A DNA stretch of 64,000 nt from Planktothricoides raciborskii GIHE-MW2 (GCF_040564635.1 NZ_CP159837.1:4203001-4267000), one strand, 5' to 3'. Positions 27,501 through 36,023 are shown, counted from the stretch's first letter. The notes: generated from the sequence alone by a model not told the origin. A program made the numbers and translations.

Positions 27501-29395
27501 TTAATCGCGAATGCTTCGCCCCTAAATCTAATTTTCAAATCGGCATTGTTTGGGCTGGTAATCCCAATCATAAACAAGATGCGTTGCGTTCTTGTGATTT
27601 GAGATATTTTTTACCATTGCTGAATTTACCAGAGGTTAAGTTATATAGTCTGCAAAAAGGCGATCGCGTTAAAGATATAGAAACCATAGCGTCGGAAATA
27701 AAAACCGATTTATGTAATATTGAAAATTTAGATAGTCAGTTAAATGATTTTGCGGATACTGCCGCTATTGTTGCCCAATTAGATTTAGTCATCACGGTGG
27801 ATACAGCGATCGCGCATTTAGCCGGGGCAATGGGTAAACCCGTCTGGTTATTATTAGGAAATCATCAAGATTGGCGCTGGATGCAAGAGAGAGAAGATAG
27901 TCCTTGGTATCCCACCATGAGACTATTTCGGCTGTCAAAATCCGGTGACTGGGATGAGTTATTTCAGCGAGTTTTTGCTGCCATAGAAGCAACCCTGACG
28001 GAATGGCGCAATTCTCCAGATAGCTATGAAGTAGAGGGAAAAAATTTACAGCAAATTATTGCCCAGCAACCGGATTATGAAGAAATATCCGATCGAGGAC
28101 TACCACGGGAGGATGAAGCGCGATCGCCGGAGGATCGCCCCTACAATTTATCACCAATTTATGCACATCTTACATCATCAACACCTATGAATCTATCATC
28201 TAATAGCCGGTTAAGACTAGGACTAGGTTGGCAATTAAGTCAAATGACTGGCTGGGGAATTTATGGGATGAATCTCACCCTACAATTATTAAAATCTCCC
28301 AGCGTTAGTTCTGGATTTTATCCGGTTCTGTTAACGCCCCCGGCCATAAATCCAGCGGAATTAAATCCCTTATATCGGGCATTATTACAGCCAGTATTTA
28401 GCAATTATCAAAAACTGCAAGAATTAATTTCCCGGAATCCGGGGAAACAAATTGCCTGTGATTTTCCCGTGATTCATGCCTTGGGCAAAAACCTGACTAG
28501 CTTAGATATTCCCAGGGGCAATAAAAATATCGGCGTTATTTTCTTAGAAGATACCAATATGACCGCAGAAGCGCGTCTAAATGCGGAAAAATACGATCTG
28601 ATTATTGCTGGTTCTACCTGGAATGAAAAATTATTAAAGTATCACGGAATTAACCATGTTTGCACCGTGCAACAAGGCATCGATCCGACCATATTTCATC
28701 ATGCACCAAAATCAAACTTATGGAGCGATCGCTTTGTAATTTTTTCCGGTGGAAAACTAGAATTTCGCAAAGGACAAGATATTGTCATTGCTGCATTTAA
28801 AGAATTTCACCGCCGCCATCCTGAAGCCTTACTTATCACTGCATGGCATAACTTTTGGCCGCAATATATGCAAGGCTTAGAACAAGCAGGCAATGTAGTT
28901 GGATTGCCCGAAGTTGGGGAAAATAACCAAATTAAAATTGCGGAATGGTTAATCGCCAATGGCTTACCCCCAGATTCATTTATTGACCTAGGAATAGTTC
29001 CCAATCATCAAATCGGCCAAATTCTCCGAGAAGCGGATGTAGCAATTTTCACCAGTCGTTGTGAAGGGGGAACAAACCTCGCAGCAATGGAAACTATGGC
29101 CTGTGGAATTCCCACTATTTTATCAGCAAATACCGGCCACTTAGACTTAATCCATGACCACCATTGTTATGCCTTATCTCGTCAGCGTCCAGTGCAACCC
29201 ACCCCTCATTTTTTTACTGGGGTAGTTGGGTGGGGAGAGTCTGAAGTCAGTGAGGCAATTAGTGCCCTAGAAAGAGTCTATGTGAATCGTCGAGAAGCCC
29301 AACAAAAAGGCTTAAAAGCTGCCAAGTTTATGGAAAACTGGACTTGGGAAAAACAAGTAAAACGGTTTTTAGCCAAAGTTGAAGATATTTTATAG
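24581..29395 (+). CDS. Giant TPR / duplicated glycosyltransferase / GT4 protein
   Basis: A 1604-residue protein with an internally duplicated plan: TPRs (about 10-180), then a GT-B-like domain (about 185-500, IGIVWAGNP near 346); TPRs again (about 545-715), then a second copy (about 720-1150, IGIVWAGNP near 986); and finally a GT4-type transferase (about 1205-1604) with EGGTNLAAMETMACG near 1491. The domains suggest protein or surface-glycan glycosylation. Start is TTG at 24581 after AAAGG; GTG at 24587 is an alternative. Residues 871-981 are three copies of a 37-residue unit made from repeat DNA, inserted where the first copy has only a short linker. Confidence 0.82.
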   Translation: MSVDFQKISELLNQGRSQHEAGRRQEAIQFYRQVLDCQPHNLEALNNLAIALKQEKQFTEAIALLRQALTIEPNAPYLHNNLANILWQENQLEAAKAHYQQALTANPNYADAWYGLGNVFASLGELDRAINSYQQALSRNPNYPETYNNLGNVLQAQGKLKEALNCYKKTLELNPNHPGARWNQGFTLLLAGDLQRGFTEYEWRWQMRGGNFRSPRNFPQPLWDGSDILGKRILLHCEQGFGDTIQFVRYVDLVKQRVGEFGRVILECPKPLFRLCESLLRLDQLILEGHALPEFDVYAPLMSLPRILGTTLATIPADIPYLYAEDIPTSFYLFKKEAAVREVPLKIGIVWAGNPFYPGDRSRYRACSPQHFLQLLDYKIAANLPIQLYSLQKEVTEAELSLLSANNIRDIGSKLKDFADTANAIAPLDLVISVDTAVAHLAGAMGKPVWVLLPFAPDWRWMLNRVDSPWYPSIMRLFRQPKPGDWEGVFDRVKLALKDLINPTGKGEVFGQKIDNSPAEINRHNASPLKSLHIPGLSADETESDRLHKQGVSAYQAGNLSEAIAYYSQVLEINPNYAKTHNNLAVALKQQGNLLEAIDHYRQAVKFGNASELPLPTIYHNLAVTLEEICEFAEAISAYQSAINLSPNFAEAHYNLARLLENAGQTEAAIWHYREAIKYQPNFAQAYSNLGNILKNIDQLAEAINCYEQAIAIKPDYAEAHWNLGISLLITGDLRWGFAEYEWRWETADFPRRSFPQPLWDGTPLNGKTILLYSEQGFGDQIQFIRYVALVAQQGGRIIVECPQPLARLFETVPCVQQIVIKGEPLPEFDWHCPLMSLPHIFGTTLETIPTQIPYLFPPIVIPLFLQEGLTPVIPAKAGIQESQGGEAFAALNSEESNNFNRECFAPTPVIPAKAGIQKSQEGEAFAALNSGKTNNFNRECFAPTPVIPAKAGIQKSQEGEAFAALNSEESNNFNRECFAPKSNFQIGIVWAGNPNHKQDALRSCDLRYFLPLLNLPEVKLYSLQKGDRVKDIETIASEIKTDLCNIENLDSQLNDFADTAAIVAQLDLVITVDTAIAHLAGAMGKPVWLLLGNHQDWRWMQEREDSPWYPTMRLFRLSKSGDWDELFQRVFAAIEATLTEWRNSPDSYEVEGKNLQQIIAQQPDYEEISDRGLPREDEARSPEDRPYNLSPIYAHLTSSTPMNLSSNSRLRLGLGWQLSQMTGWGIYGMNLTLQLLKSPSVSSGFYPVLLTPPAINPAELNPLYRALLQPVFSNYQKLQELISRNPGKQIACDFPVIHALGKNLTSLDIPRGNKNIGVIFLEDTNMTAEARLNAEKYDLIIAGSTWNEKLLKYHGINHVCTVQQGIDPTIFHHAPKSNLWSDRFVIFSGGKLEFRKGQDIVIAAFKEFHRRHPEALLITAWHNFWPQYMQGLEQAGNVVGLPEVGENNQIKIAEWLIANGLPPDSFIDLGIVPNHQIGQILREADVAIFTSRCEGGTNLAAMETMACGIPTILSANTGHLDLIHDHHCYALSRQRPVQPTPHFFTGVVGWGESEVSEAISALERVYVNRREAQQKGLKAAKFMENWTWEKQVKRFLAKVEDIL
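27191..27523 (+). repeat. Three in-frame 111-bp repeat units inside the glycosyltransferase gene
   Basis: Units at 27191-27301, 27302-27412 and 27413-27523 are nearly identical. Each holds the REP palindrome ATTCCCGCGAAGGCGGGAAT and then a second inverted repeat, GGCGAAGCATTCGCG with CGCGAATGCTTCGCC. At 111 bp (37 codons) the unit keeps the frame, so the host protein gains 111 residues. Confidence 0.95.
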
Positions 29396-29935
29396 CAATC
29401 CTATTTCAATCGTAATATTTTTGTAGGGGCTTTTCCCAGGCGGTGGTTGCCCCGCAGCGTCTAGGGGTAAGCTCACCAAACCAAACCCTTTACCCCTACA
29501 ATTATAGTCATTTAGGATTGCTATATAGCGATTGTCATAGTTATGAAGTACAAAAAAAATTTGTCATTCCCGCGAAGGCGGGAATCCAGAAAACTTCTGT
29601 AATTCGGACAATAACCGCTATATAGTCGCAACGATAAATAAACCGGGTTTCTGCGACAATTGCGGCAACAACAGCAAAAATTATGGAAAGAAACCCGGTT
29701 TCTCTATTTATACCATTTACAAAAATTTATAATAAGTATTTATATTGTAGGGTGGGCAAAAATTCACCATCATATATGGTAGGGTGCGTAAAATTTTTTG
29801 CCCACCCTACGGACTCTCCCAAAAAGGGAGAGGGATTTAGGGTGAGGGCAATGTTTTAAGCGAATGGCGAACAAGCTGTATCTGAGGTTATTTTCAGGAG
29901 TACAATCAGATTAATTCCTACAAATTATTGAAGCC
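29396..29935. other. Spacer built from four palindromic repeat families
   Basis: It contains a TAGGGGCTTTT/ACCCCTACA pair (29420-29500), a REP palindrome (29564-29588), an AAACCGGGTTT pair (29640-29653 with 29690-29705), and GTAGGGTGGGCAAA facing TTTGCCCACCCTAC (29748-29810). No gene is seen. It shows the window's main repeat families side by side outside coding DNA. Confidence 0.7.
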
Positions 29936-31912
29936 ATGCGCTGTCTCAATTGTCACACCGAGGGAATTCTCCCGCAAGCTCAATATTGCTTTAAATGTGG
30001 CGTTCACTTGCCGACCCTGCTGCGAGATGTGCTGCCTACTGGGACTCGTTTAAAAGCGGATACTTATGAAATCGACTATGCGATCGGTCGGGGTGGGTTT
30101 GGTATCACCTACCGGGCTCATCATACGATGCTGGAACAGACCGTAGCCATTAAAGAATATTATCCTCAAGAATTAGCCCACCGCCAGATAAATAACGGCG
30201 ACCTTTCTGTACCCCAAAATAAACAAGATATCTATCAACGGTGGTTAAATCGATTTATTCGCGAAGGGCGGATTTTAGCGAAACTGAATCATCCTAATTT
30301 GGTGCGAGTGCAAGATTTATTTGAAGCTGGGGGTACGGCTTATCTGGTAATGGAATTTTTATCAGGAAAAACCCTGCGGCAAGAATTAGACGATCGACCG
30401 AATAAAAAGCTATCTCCTCAACAAGTGACAGAAATTGTCACCTGTTTAGTTGATGCGTTGGCGCTGACTCACGGCGCTGGAGTTTATCATTTAGATATTA
30501 AGCCGGATAATATTTTATTGACACCAGAAGGGCGAGTGATTTTAATCGATTTTGGGGCAGCAAAGCAAACAAATACCACGAATCAAACCCACAGCACTCG
30601 TGCTTTTACTCCTAACTATGCGCCAATGGAAATACAAGTTCCCGGTCAAGTTGTTGGCCCAGAAAGCGATATTTTTGAGTTGGGGATGATGCTGCATGAA
30701 ATGCTGACGGGTACTCTACCAGAACCGGCACTCGGTCGAATGATTGGTAAAAATTGGCAAGCGAATTTAAGCGAACCTTGGCAGAGTATTGTCACGGCTG
30801 CTTTGCATTTGTCGCAAGAAGAACGACCGAAGAATATCCAGCAATGGTGGACAATAAAACCAGCCAGCAATTCTGCCCCTACGACCCCCGATCATACCGA
30901 TTATTATCAGCAAGCAGTTGCCCATTTAGACCGTGAGGAATACCACGAGGCTATTATCTATCTGAATAAAGCGATCGCAATTAATCCTAATTTTGCCGAA
31001 GCTTATAGTCAAAGATGTTTTGCCCATTGGAAGCTTGAAGCGTATCAACTGGCATTGGTCGATGGTAATAAAGCCATTGAAGTTAATCCTAATTTAGCTG
31101 AAGGGTATAAAAACCGGGGTGTTGCTTACGATAATCTAGGTGAATCTGAAAAAGCGATCGCAGATTACACCAAAGCCATTGAAATTAATCCCCAGTTTGC
31201 TTCTGCCTACTCTAACCGGGGTCTTGCTTACGGTAAATTAGGTGAATATAAAAAAGCGATCGAGGATTGGACTAAAGTAATTGAAATTAATCCCCATTTT
31301 GCTGATGCCTACTTCGGCAGAGGTATTGCTTACAAGAAATTAGGTGAATCGCAAAAAGCGATCGCGGATTACACCAAAGCTATTGAAATTAATCCCCAGT
31401 TGCCTGGTGCCTACCGCAACCGGGGTGTTGCTTACCGGAAATTAGGTGAATATAAAAAAGCGATCGCGGATTACACCAAAGCCATTGAAATTAATCCCCA
31501 GTTTGCTAATGCTTACTTCGGCAGGGGTATTGCTTCCGATAATCTAGGTGAATCGCAAAAAGCGATCACAGATTTCACCAAAGCCATTGAAATTAATCCC
31601 CAGTATGCTGATGCTTACTACAACCGGGGTGTTGTTTACGGTAAATTAGGTGAATCTGAAAAAGCGATCGCTGATTGGACTAAAGCCATTGAAATTAATC
31701 CCCAAGATGCTGATGCCTACAATAACCGGGGTATTGCTTACGGTAATTTAGGTGAAGATGAAAAAGAGATAGCCGATTACACCAAAGCGATTGAAATTAA
31801 CCCCCAGTATGCATCAGCATACAAAAACCGGGGTATTGTTTACCGGAAATTAGGTGAAAATGAAAAAGCAGAAGCAGATTTTCAGAAAGCTGATGAATTG
31901 CGGAAAAAATAA
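29936..31912 (+). CDS. Ser/Thr protein kinase with zinc ribbon and TPR array
   Basis: The 658-residue Hanks-type kinase has an N-terminal zinc-ribbon-like motif (C3, C6, C18, C21), a Gly loop at 50-58 (IGRGGFGIT), ATP-binding Lys73, catalytic loop HLDIKPDN with Asp187, and DFG at 205-207. The residue before the catalytic Asp is Leu, not Arg, so it is of non-RD type. Residues about 325-658 form nine full TPRs plus a partial one, encoded by 102-bp units that are very similar at DNA level. No membrane segment is seen. Targets are unknown. Confidence 0.9.
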   Translation: MRCLNCHTEGILPQAQYCFKCGVHLPTLLRDVLPTGTRLKADTYEIDYAIGRGGFGITYRAHHTMLEQTVAIKEYYPQELAHRQINNGDLSVPQNKQDIYQRWLNRFIREGRILAKLNHPNLVRVQDLFEAGGTAYLVMEFLSGKTLRQELDDRPNKKLSPQQVTEIVTCLVDALALTHGAGVYHLDIKPDNILLTPEGRVILIDFGAAKQTNTTNQTHSTRAFTPNYAPMEIQVPGQVVGPESDIFELGMMLHEMLTGTLPEPALGRMIGKNWQANLSEPWQSIVTAALHLSQEERPKNIQQWWTIKPASNSAPTTPDHTDYYQQAVAHLDREEYHEAIIYLNKAIAINPNFAEAYSQRCFAHWKLEAYQLALVDGNKAIEVNPNLAEGYKNRGVAYDNLGESEKAIADYTKAIEINPQFASAYSNRGLAYGKLGEYKKAIEDWTKVIEINPHFADAYFGRGIAYKKLGESQKAIADYTKAIEINPQLPGAYRNRGVAYRKLGEYKKAIADYTKAIEINPQFANAYFGRGIASDNLGESQKAITDFTKAIEINPQYADAYYNRGVVYGKLGESEKAIADWTKAIEINPQDADAYNNRGIAYGNLGEDEKEIADYTKAIEINPQYASAYKNRGIVYRKLGENEKAEADFQKADELRKK

Positions 31913-31924
31913 ATCTTGAATTCA

Positions 31925-31990
31925 AAGAAACCGGGTTTCTGCCAAAAATATTGATTGTATCGCTAAATCGCTCAAGAAACCCGGTTTCTA
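31925..31990. terminator. AAACCGGGTTT hairpin between convergent genes
   Basis: AAGAAACCGGGTTTCT at 31925-31940 pairs with AGAAACCCGGTTTCT at 31975-31989. The hairpin lies between the kinase stop (31912) and the stop of the minus-strand Uma2 gene (32041). No T-run follows, so terminator function is inferred from position. Confidence 0.45.
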
Positions 31991-32040
31991 TTCCCCTGCC
32001 AATTCTAATCTTATCATCAATTTTGTAATCCTCTAAAAAA

Positions 32041-32700
32041 TCACAGAGTATCTGGGTCAATATTTAATTCCCGCAATTTCGCCGCTAACTTCGCCGCTAA
32101 TTCTTCTGGAGTAGGGACTAAGCTATTATCAGCAGTAAAATAGCGTAATTTCCCCTCATATACTCCCAAGTATAACTTGAGTGAATCACTCCATAAATAA
32201 CCCAACTCATTCGGTTCTATGGGCTGATATTTGCCATCAACTAAATGAAAGCCTGCGAATTCTAAGCTGTATGGGTCAAACCAAAAATAATCCGAGGTAC
32301 GAAAAGTGTCTTGATAACGCTGTTTCTTCAAATCTCTATCAGTTTTAGCGGTACTGTCCGAGAGAATTTCCACAATAATATCGGGATATTTTTCCTCTTC
32401 TTGCCAAACTACCCAACTTTTGCGGGGGGGATAACGGTGAGTGCCAATTACCACAAAAAAGTCTGACCCTCTAAAAGCCTCGGATTTCTTTTGATTGGGA
32501 CTATAGTAAATGGTCAGGTTTCCCGCAGCAAAAAAATCATCCCGGTCTTGCCATAACCATTCTAAACATTGCATCAGTATGATAATCTGGAGTAGATGTA
32601 GTTTACTTTCCAAGGGCGGTTCATCACTGTATAAATCACTCCCTGGTATTATAACATTTTCGGAGATAATTGTCGGTTGTTTTTCTTGAGCAATTGTCAT
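32041..32700 (-). CDS. Uma2-family (DUF820) endonuclease-like protein, copy 1
   Basis: The 219-residue protein has the PD-(D/E)xK-type core of the Uma2 family: YPDIIVEILSDSTAKTDRD followed by a Lys/Tyr-rich helix and YFWFDP. Cyanobacteria carry many copies and the cellular role is unknown. It is close to the next gene along most of its length and ends with the same KLRELNIDPD tail, so the pair is a tandem duplication. This copy lacks the coiled-coil insert of its neighbour. Confidence 0.85.
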   Translation of the reverse strand: MTIAQEKQPTIISENVIIPGSDLYSDEPPLESKLHLLQIIILMQCLEWLWQDRDDFFAAGNLTIYYSPNQKKSEAFRGSDFFVVIGTHRYPPRKSWVVWQEEEKYPDIIVEILSDSTAKTDRDLKKQRYQDTFRTSDYFWFDPYSLEFAGFHLVDGKYQPIEPNELGYLWSDSLKLYLGVYEGKLRYFTADNSLVPTPEELAAKLAAKLRELNIDPDTL

Positions 32701-32717
32701 GGTTGATTACCTTTTAA

Positions 32718-33503
32718 TTATAAACTATCTGGGTCGATATTTAATTCCCGCAATTTCGCCGCTAACTTGGCATTTTTTTCTTCAGCCCGCAGTTTTTCTT
32801 GTTCAAACCGCAGTTTTTCCTGTTCAAACCGCAGTTTTTCCTGTTCAGCCCGCAGCTTTTCCTGTTGGGCTAACTCTTTTTGCTGTTTTTCCCATAAAGC
32901 CGCTTCTTCTGGAGTCGGGACTAAGCTATTATCAGCCGTAAAATAGCGCAATTTTTCCTCATATACTCCCAAGTATAACTTGAGTAAATCACTCCATAAA
33001 TAACCAAACTCATTCGGTTCTATGGGCTGATATTTGCCATCAACTAAATGAAAGCCTGCGAATTCTAAGCTGTATGGGTCAAACCAAAAATAATCCGAGG
33101 TCTGAAAAGTGTCTTGATAAAGCTGTTTTTTCAAATCTCTATCAGTTTTAGCCGTACTGTCCGAGAGAATTTCGACGATCAAATCGGGATATTTTTCCTC
33201 TTCTTGCCAAACTACCCAACTTTTGCGAGTTCGGTCAGGCTTAGTATTCAGTACCACAAAAAAGTCTGGACTTTTAAAATCTTCTGATTTCTTTTGATTC
33301 GGACTATAGTAAATGGTTAGGTTTCCGGCAGCAAAAAAATCATTCCGGTCTTGCCATAACCATTCTAAACATTCAATCAGCAGCATCATTTGCCGCAAAT
33401 GTAGGTTACTTTCCAAGGGAGGTTCATCACTGTATAAATCACTCCCTGGTATTATAACATTTTCGGGAATAATTATCGGTTGTTTTTCTTGAGCAATTGT
33501 CAT
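32718..33503 (-). CDS. Uma2-family (DUF820) endonuclease-like protein, copy 2 with coiled coil
   Basis: The 261-residue paralogue of the neighbouring gene has the same core (YPDLIVEILSDSTAKTDRD) and start (MTIAQEKQPIIIPENV). Before the shared C-terminal tail it carries a charged heptad segment of repeated EQEKLRFEQEKLRAE units, encoded by a 21-bp tandem repeat, which is absent from copy 1. It may mediate oligomerisation. The 17-base spacing between the copies suggests co-transcription. Confidence 0.85.
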   Translation of the reverse strand: MTIAQEKQPIIIPENVIIPGSDLYSDEPPLESNLHLRQMMLLIECLEWLWQDRNDFFAAGNLTIYYSPNQKKSEDFKSPDFFVVLNTKPDRTRKSWVVWQEEEKYPDLIVEILSDSTAKTDRDLKKQLYQDTFQTSDYFWFDPYSLEFAGFHLVDGKYQPIEPNEFGYLWSDLLKLYLGVYEEKLRYFTADNSLVPTPEEAALWEKQQKELAQQEKLRAEQEKLRFEQEKLRFEQEKLRAEEKNAKLAAKLRELNIDPDSL

Positions 33504-33988
33504 AGTTTTTGGGTATATTAGTTGACTACAAGCATTAACACTGATATTATTTATTATAGTGGGTATTCGGAAAAGTTGCTAGGAGCAATTCGCTTTAGCG
33601 ATCCGCTTCGCGGAATCGCCCAGCGTCCAGGACTGTGGAGAAACCGGGTTTCTGCGATAATTTTGGCATCGTAACGGATTAACTTTGCCAAGAAACCCGG
33701 TTTCTTGGCATCGAAGCCGAAATTTGAATAAACCGGGTTTCTGAACCGCCCAGAAGAAACCGGGTTTCTTAGTTCAAGAATTATAAACTTTCCATAATAA
33801 GTTGGACAATCAGGCCACCAATTAAGGCAATTTAAAATAAGGGAACATAAACCATTAGTTTTACGCCAGTCGTTGACCAAGTAAAATTTGAAATCACGAC
33901 TAATCATTTTTTGAGAATTAAAATTAACAAAATATGCTAAAATAAAATAAACTATCATTAGATCATAAATCAGATCATCAGATTCACG
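33504..33988. repeat. Spacer with four AAACCGGGTTT copies and a GCGATTCC-type palindrome
   Basis: AAACCGGGTTT motifs, in either orientation, lie at about 33640, 33692, 33730 and 33757. A palindromic element with GCGATCCGCTTCGCGGAATCGC-like content lies at 33585-33619. AT-rich sequence follows up to the methyltransferase start. The open frame 33554-33958 on the minus strand runs through these repeats and is not accepted. Confidence 0.7.
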
Positions 33989-35335
33989 ATGTTTGAACAG
34001 TTATCATTATTTTCTCCAGAAACCCGCGATTCGCGGCAGCGATCGGCTTTGCCGAATCGCACCAGGTCTTTTCACACAAATATCCAAGAGTCTGGTTTTG
34101 ATTATCAAGAATTAGACATCGGCGATATTACCTTCAAAGGCGGACAAGTGGAATCGGTGCATAGATGGTATCGTCTAACTCCCAGCTATTCCCCCGGTTT
34201 AGTCAGATTTTTGCTCAAAGAATTGGGCATTTCCAGAAATCATTTTGTCCTCGATCCCTTTAGCGGTCGAGGCACCACCGCTATAGAATGCCAAAAACAT
34301 GGCATAAAAACTATCGGCATTGAAATTAACCCAGTGTTAGAACAAGTGGGCAATAAATCTCTAAAATGGGATACCAGCCATCTAAATTTATTGGCAAAAT
34401 ATATCACGGAAGTCTCTAATTTAATCGAAGCTTATAAAAATTTAACCATCGAAGAGGTAGTCACGGAATTTCAAACCAGGATTCCGATTATTCATAACGT
34501 TTTTAGATGGTGGCAAAAGCCTGTGCTGAAAAACCTAATCATCTGCCGCGAAATTTTAGGAAAAGCAGAATACTTTCCCGTGCAGGATTATCTATGGCTG
34601 GCGGTAAATAAAGCCTGTTTAGACTGCGCCAATATTCACAGAAATCATCCCACAATAACTTTTGACGACAATCATCAAAGAGACATTGATGTTATGGAAG
34701 AAATTGCCAATAATTTAAAAATAGTTTATGATGATTTAATTAACCTAAATGCAGAACAAAGATTATTTTCACAACTCAACTCAATTCGCTTAGGCAATTC
34801 AACGGATGACTTAAAAACACTAATTAAGCATCCCGTTGATTTTGTCATTACATCACCGCCTTATCCCAATCGGTATAGCTACGTTCATCAAACTAGACCC
34901 CAATTACACTTTATGGAAATTTTAGAGAATGTTGGACAAGCTACAGAAATTGACTTAAAGGCGGTGGGAGGAACTTGGGGTCGGGCGACATCTATTTTGC
35001 AAAATGAATTGCTTCCGGTTCCCCGTGAGATAAAACCCTATCTTTGCTATTATGAACCCCTCCAAGAACAAAGTATTTTAATGTGTAATTATGCCACCAA
35101 ATACTTTATTGATATGTGGAGACATATCAAATTACTCCAGCAGGTTAAAAGTAAAAATTTTCGGGGGGCTTATATTGTGGGAAATTCTAGACTTTCCGGG
35201 GTAGAAATATTTACGGAATCTATCTTAGGCAAAATTTTTGCCCACGAAGGGTTTGATGTGGAAAAAATAATCTGTTTTCGCAAGCGAGGGGGCAAAAAGC
35301 GATTGTATGAGACGGCTGTTTGCATTAGAGGATAG
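33989..35335 (+). CDS. DNA amino-methyltransferase (N4-cytosine or N6-adenine)
   Basis: The 448-residue protein has the AdoMet-binding motif DPFSGRGTT at 89-97 and the catalytic motif SPPY at 289-292 (TSPPYPNRYS). Motif I precedes the catalytic motif with a gap of nearly 200 residues that may hold the target-recognition region. SPPY favours an amino-methyltransferase; cytosine-N4 is likely but not certain. The partner is the convergent gene 35325-36023, whose end overlaps this one by 11 bp. Residues 13-24 are encoded by a palindromic element (34026-34060). Confidence 0.85.
   Translation: MFEQLSLFSPETRDSRQRSALPNRTRSFHTNIQESGFDYQELDIGDITFKGGQVESVHRWYRLTPSYSPGLVRFLLKELGISRNHFVLDPFSGRGTTAIECQKHGIKTIGIEINPVLEQVGNKSLKWDTSHLNLLAKYITEVSNLIEAYKNLTIEEVVTEFQTRIPIIHNVFRWWQKPVLKNLIICREILGKAEYFPVQDYLWLAVNKACLDCANIHRNHPTITFDDNHQRDIDVMEEIANNLKIVYDDLINLNAEQRLFSQLNSIRLGNSTDDLKTLIKHPVDFVITSPPYPNRYSYVHQTRPQLHFMEILENVGQATEIDLKAVGGTWGRATSILQNELLPVPREIKPYLCYYEPLQEQSILMCNYATKYFIDMWRHIKLLQQVKSKNFRGAYIVGNSRLSGVEIFTESILGKIFAHEGFDVEKIICFRKRGGKKRLYETAVCIRG
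34026..34060 (+). repeat. Palindromic element inside the methyltransferase N-terminus
   Basis: GCGATTCGCGGCA and TGCCGAATCGC form an 11-bp stem with a 2-base bulge around GCGATCGGCTT. It encodes Arg/Ser-rich residues between the conserved-looking start and the body of the protein. A related palindrome lies in the spacer just upstream at 33585-33619. Confidence 0.7.
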
Positions 35336-36023
35336 AAAGAATATTATCGATTTCTTGAGTCAGAATAGTAGAATTATTCTGCAAAAAGTTGTAAAGGTTA
35401 AAACCCGTAATTGATTCGACTAAGTTGAAACTGGAAATTCCTTCGTAAAGATGCCAACTTTTAGATAACCGGGCTAAAGGACTTCTCAGTGATGTGTTAC
35501 AAAAAACCAACATGACAGGTAAAATGTCATAAGACTTCAATGCTAATGACATATCATAATCAGCTTGAATTCTCTTGGAATCGCCAATTTGATAACAAGA
35601 GCGAACTTCAAAACCGATTCCTTGATAAGACATCCAATCTTGAGGAATCCGCTGATTAAACTTATTTTTTTTGATTAAACCATCAGTAGAACGCTTTTGA
35701 ATTCGTTCGCCAATTTGAACATCTACGCTGAAATACAAATCATTTTCATCTAAGTCAAAACTTTGTTTCAAAAGATAGCCAAACAAAGCCTGATACATAT
35801 CACCCAGCTTACGATGTAGAGATGTGATCAGATTTCCGCCCACTCTGGCAATAATATATCTCTCATCGTCTAACCCTAAAGCACTAAATGCCGGATCCCG
35901 TGAAATGAGTTGTTGAAATTCTTCTCGACTATTGACACCCTGATAACTTTTGTAGGGGTCAAACTCTCGAACTTTGCTGATATGATTAATCGCTAGATTA
36001 AGTAATTCAGTTTCATCAATCAT
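35325..36023 (-). CDS. Candidate type II restriction endonuclease
   Basis: The 232-residue protein matches no family I can name with certainty. Its position, tail to tail and overlapping an orphan-looking DNA methyltransferase by 11 bp, suggests the cognate restriction enzyme. A possible PD-(D/E)xK-like site is TDG (Asp114) followed 25 residues later by FEVR (Glu139, Arg141), with Arg in the usual Lys place. No signal peptide or membrane segment is seen. The recognition sequence is unknown. It could instead be an unrelated DNA-binding protein. Confidence 0.5.
   Translation of the reverse strand: MIDETELLNLAINHISKVREFDPYKSYQGVNSREEFQQLISRDPAFSALGLDDERYIIARVGGNLITSLHRKLGDMYQALFGYLLKQSFDLDENDLYFSVDVQIGERIQKRSTDGLIKKNKFNQRIPQDWMSYQGIGFEVRSCYQIGDSKRIQADYDMSLALKSYDILPVMLVFCNTSLRSPLARLSKSWHLYEGISSFNLVESITGFNLYNFLQNNSTILTQEIDNILSIL

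Noticed and set aside
27191-27523. Insertion sequence inside the glycosyltransferase gene
   Set aside because: No transposase frame, no terminal inverted repeats at the ends of the block, and the unit keeps the reading frame.
33554-33958. 134-residue minus-strand frame between Uma2 and the methyltransferase
   Set aside because: It reads through four AAACCGGGTTT repeats and a palindrome, and has no family resemblance.
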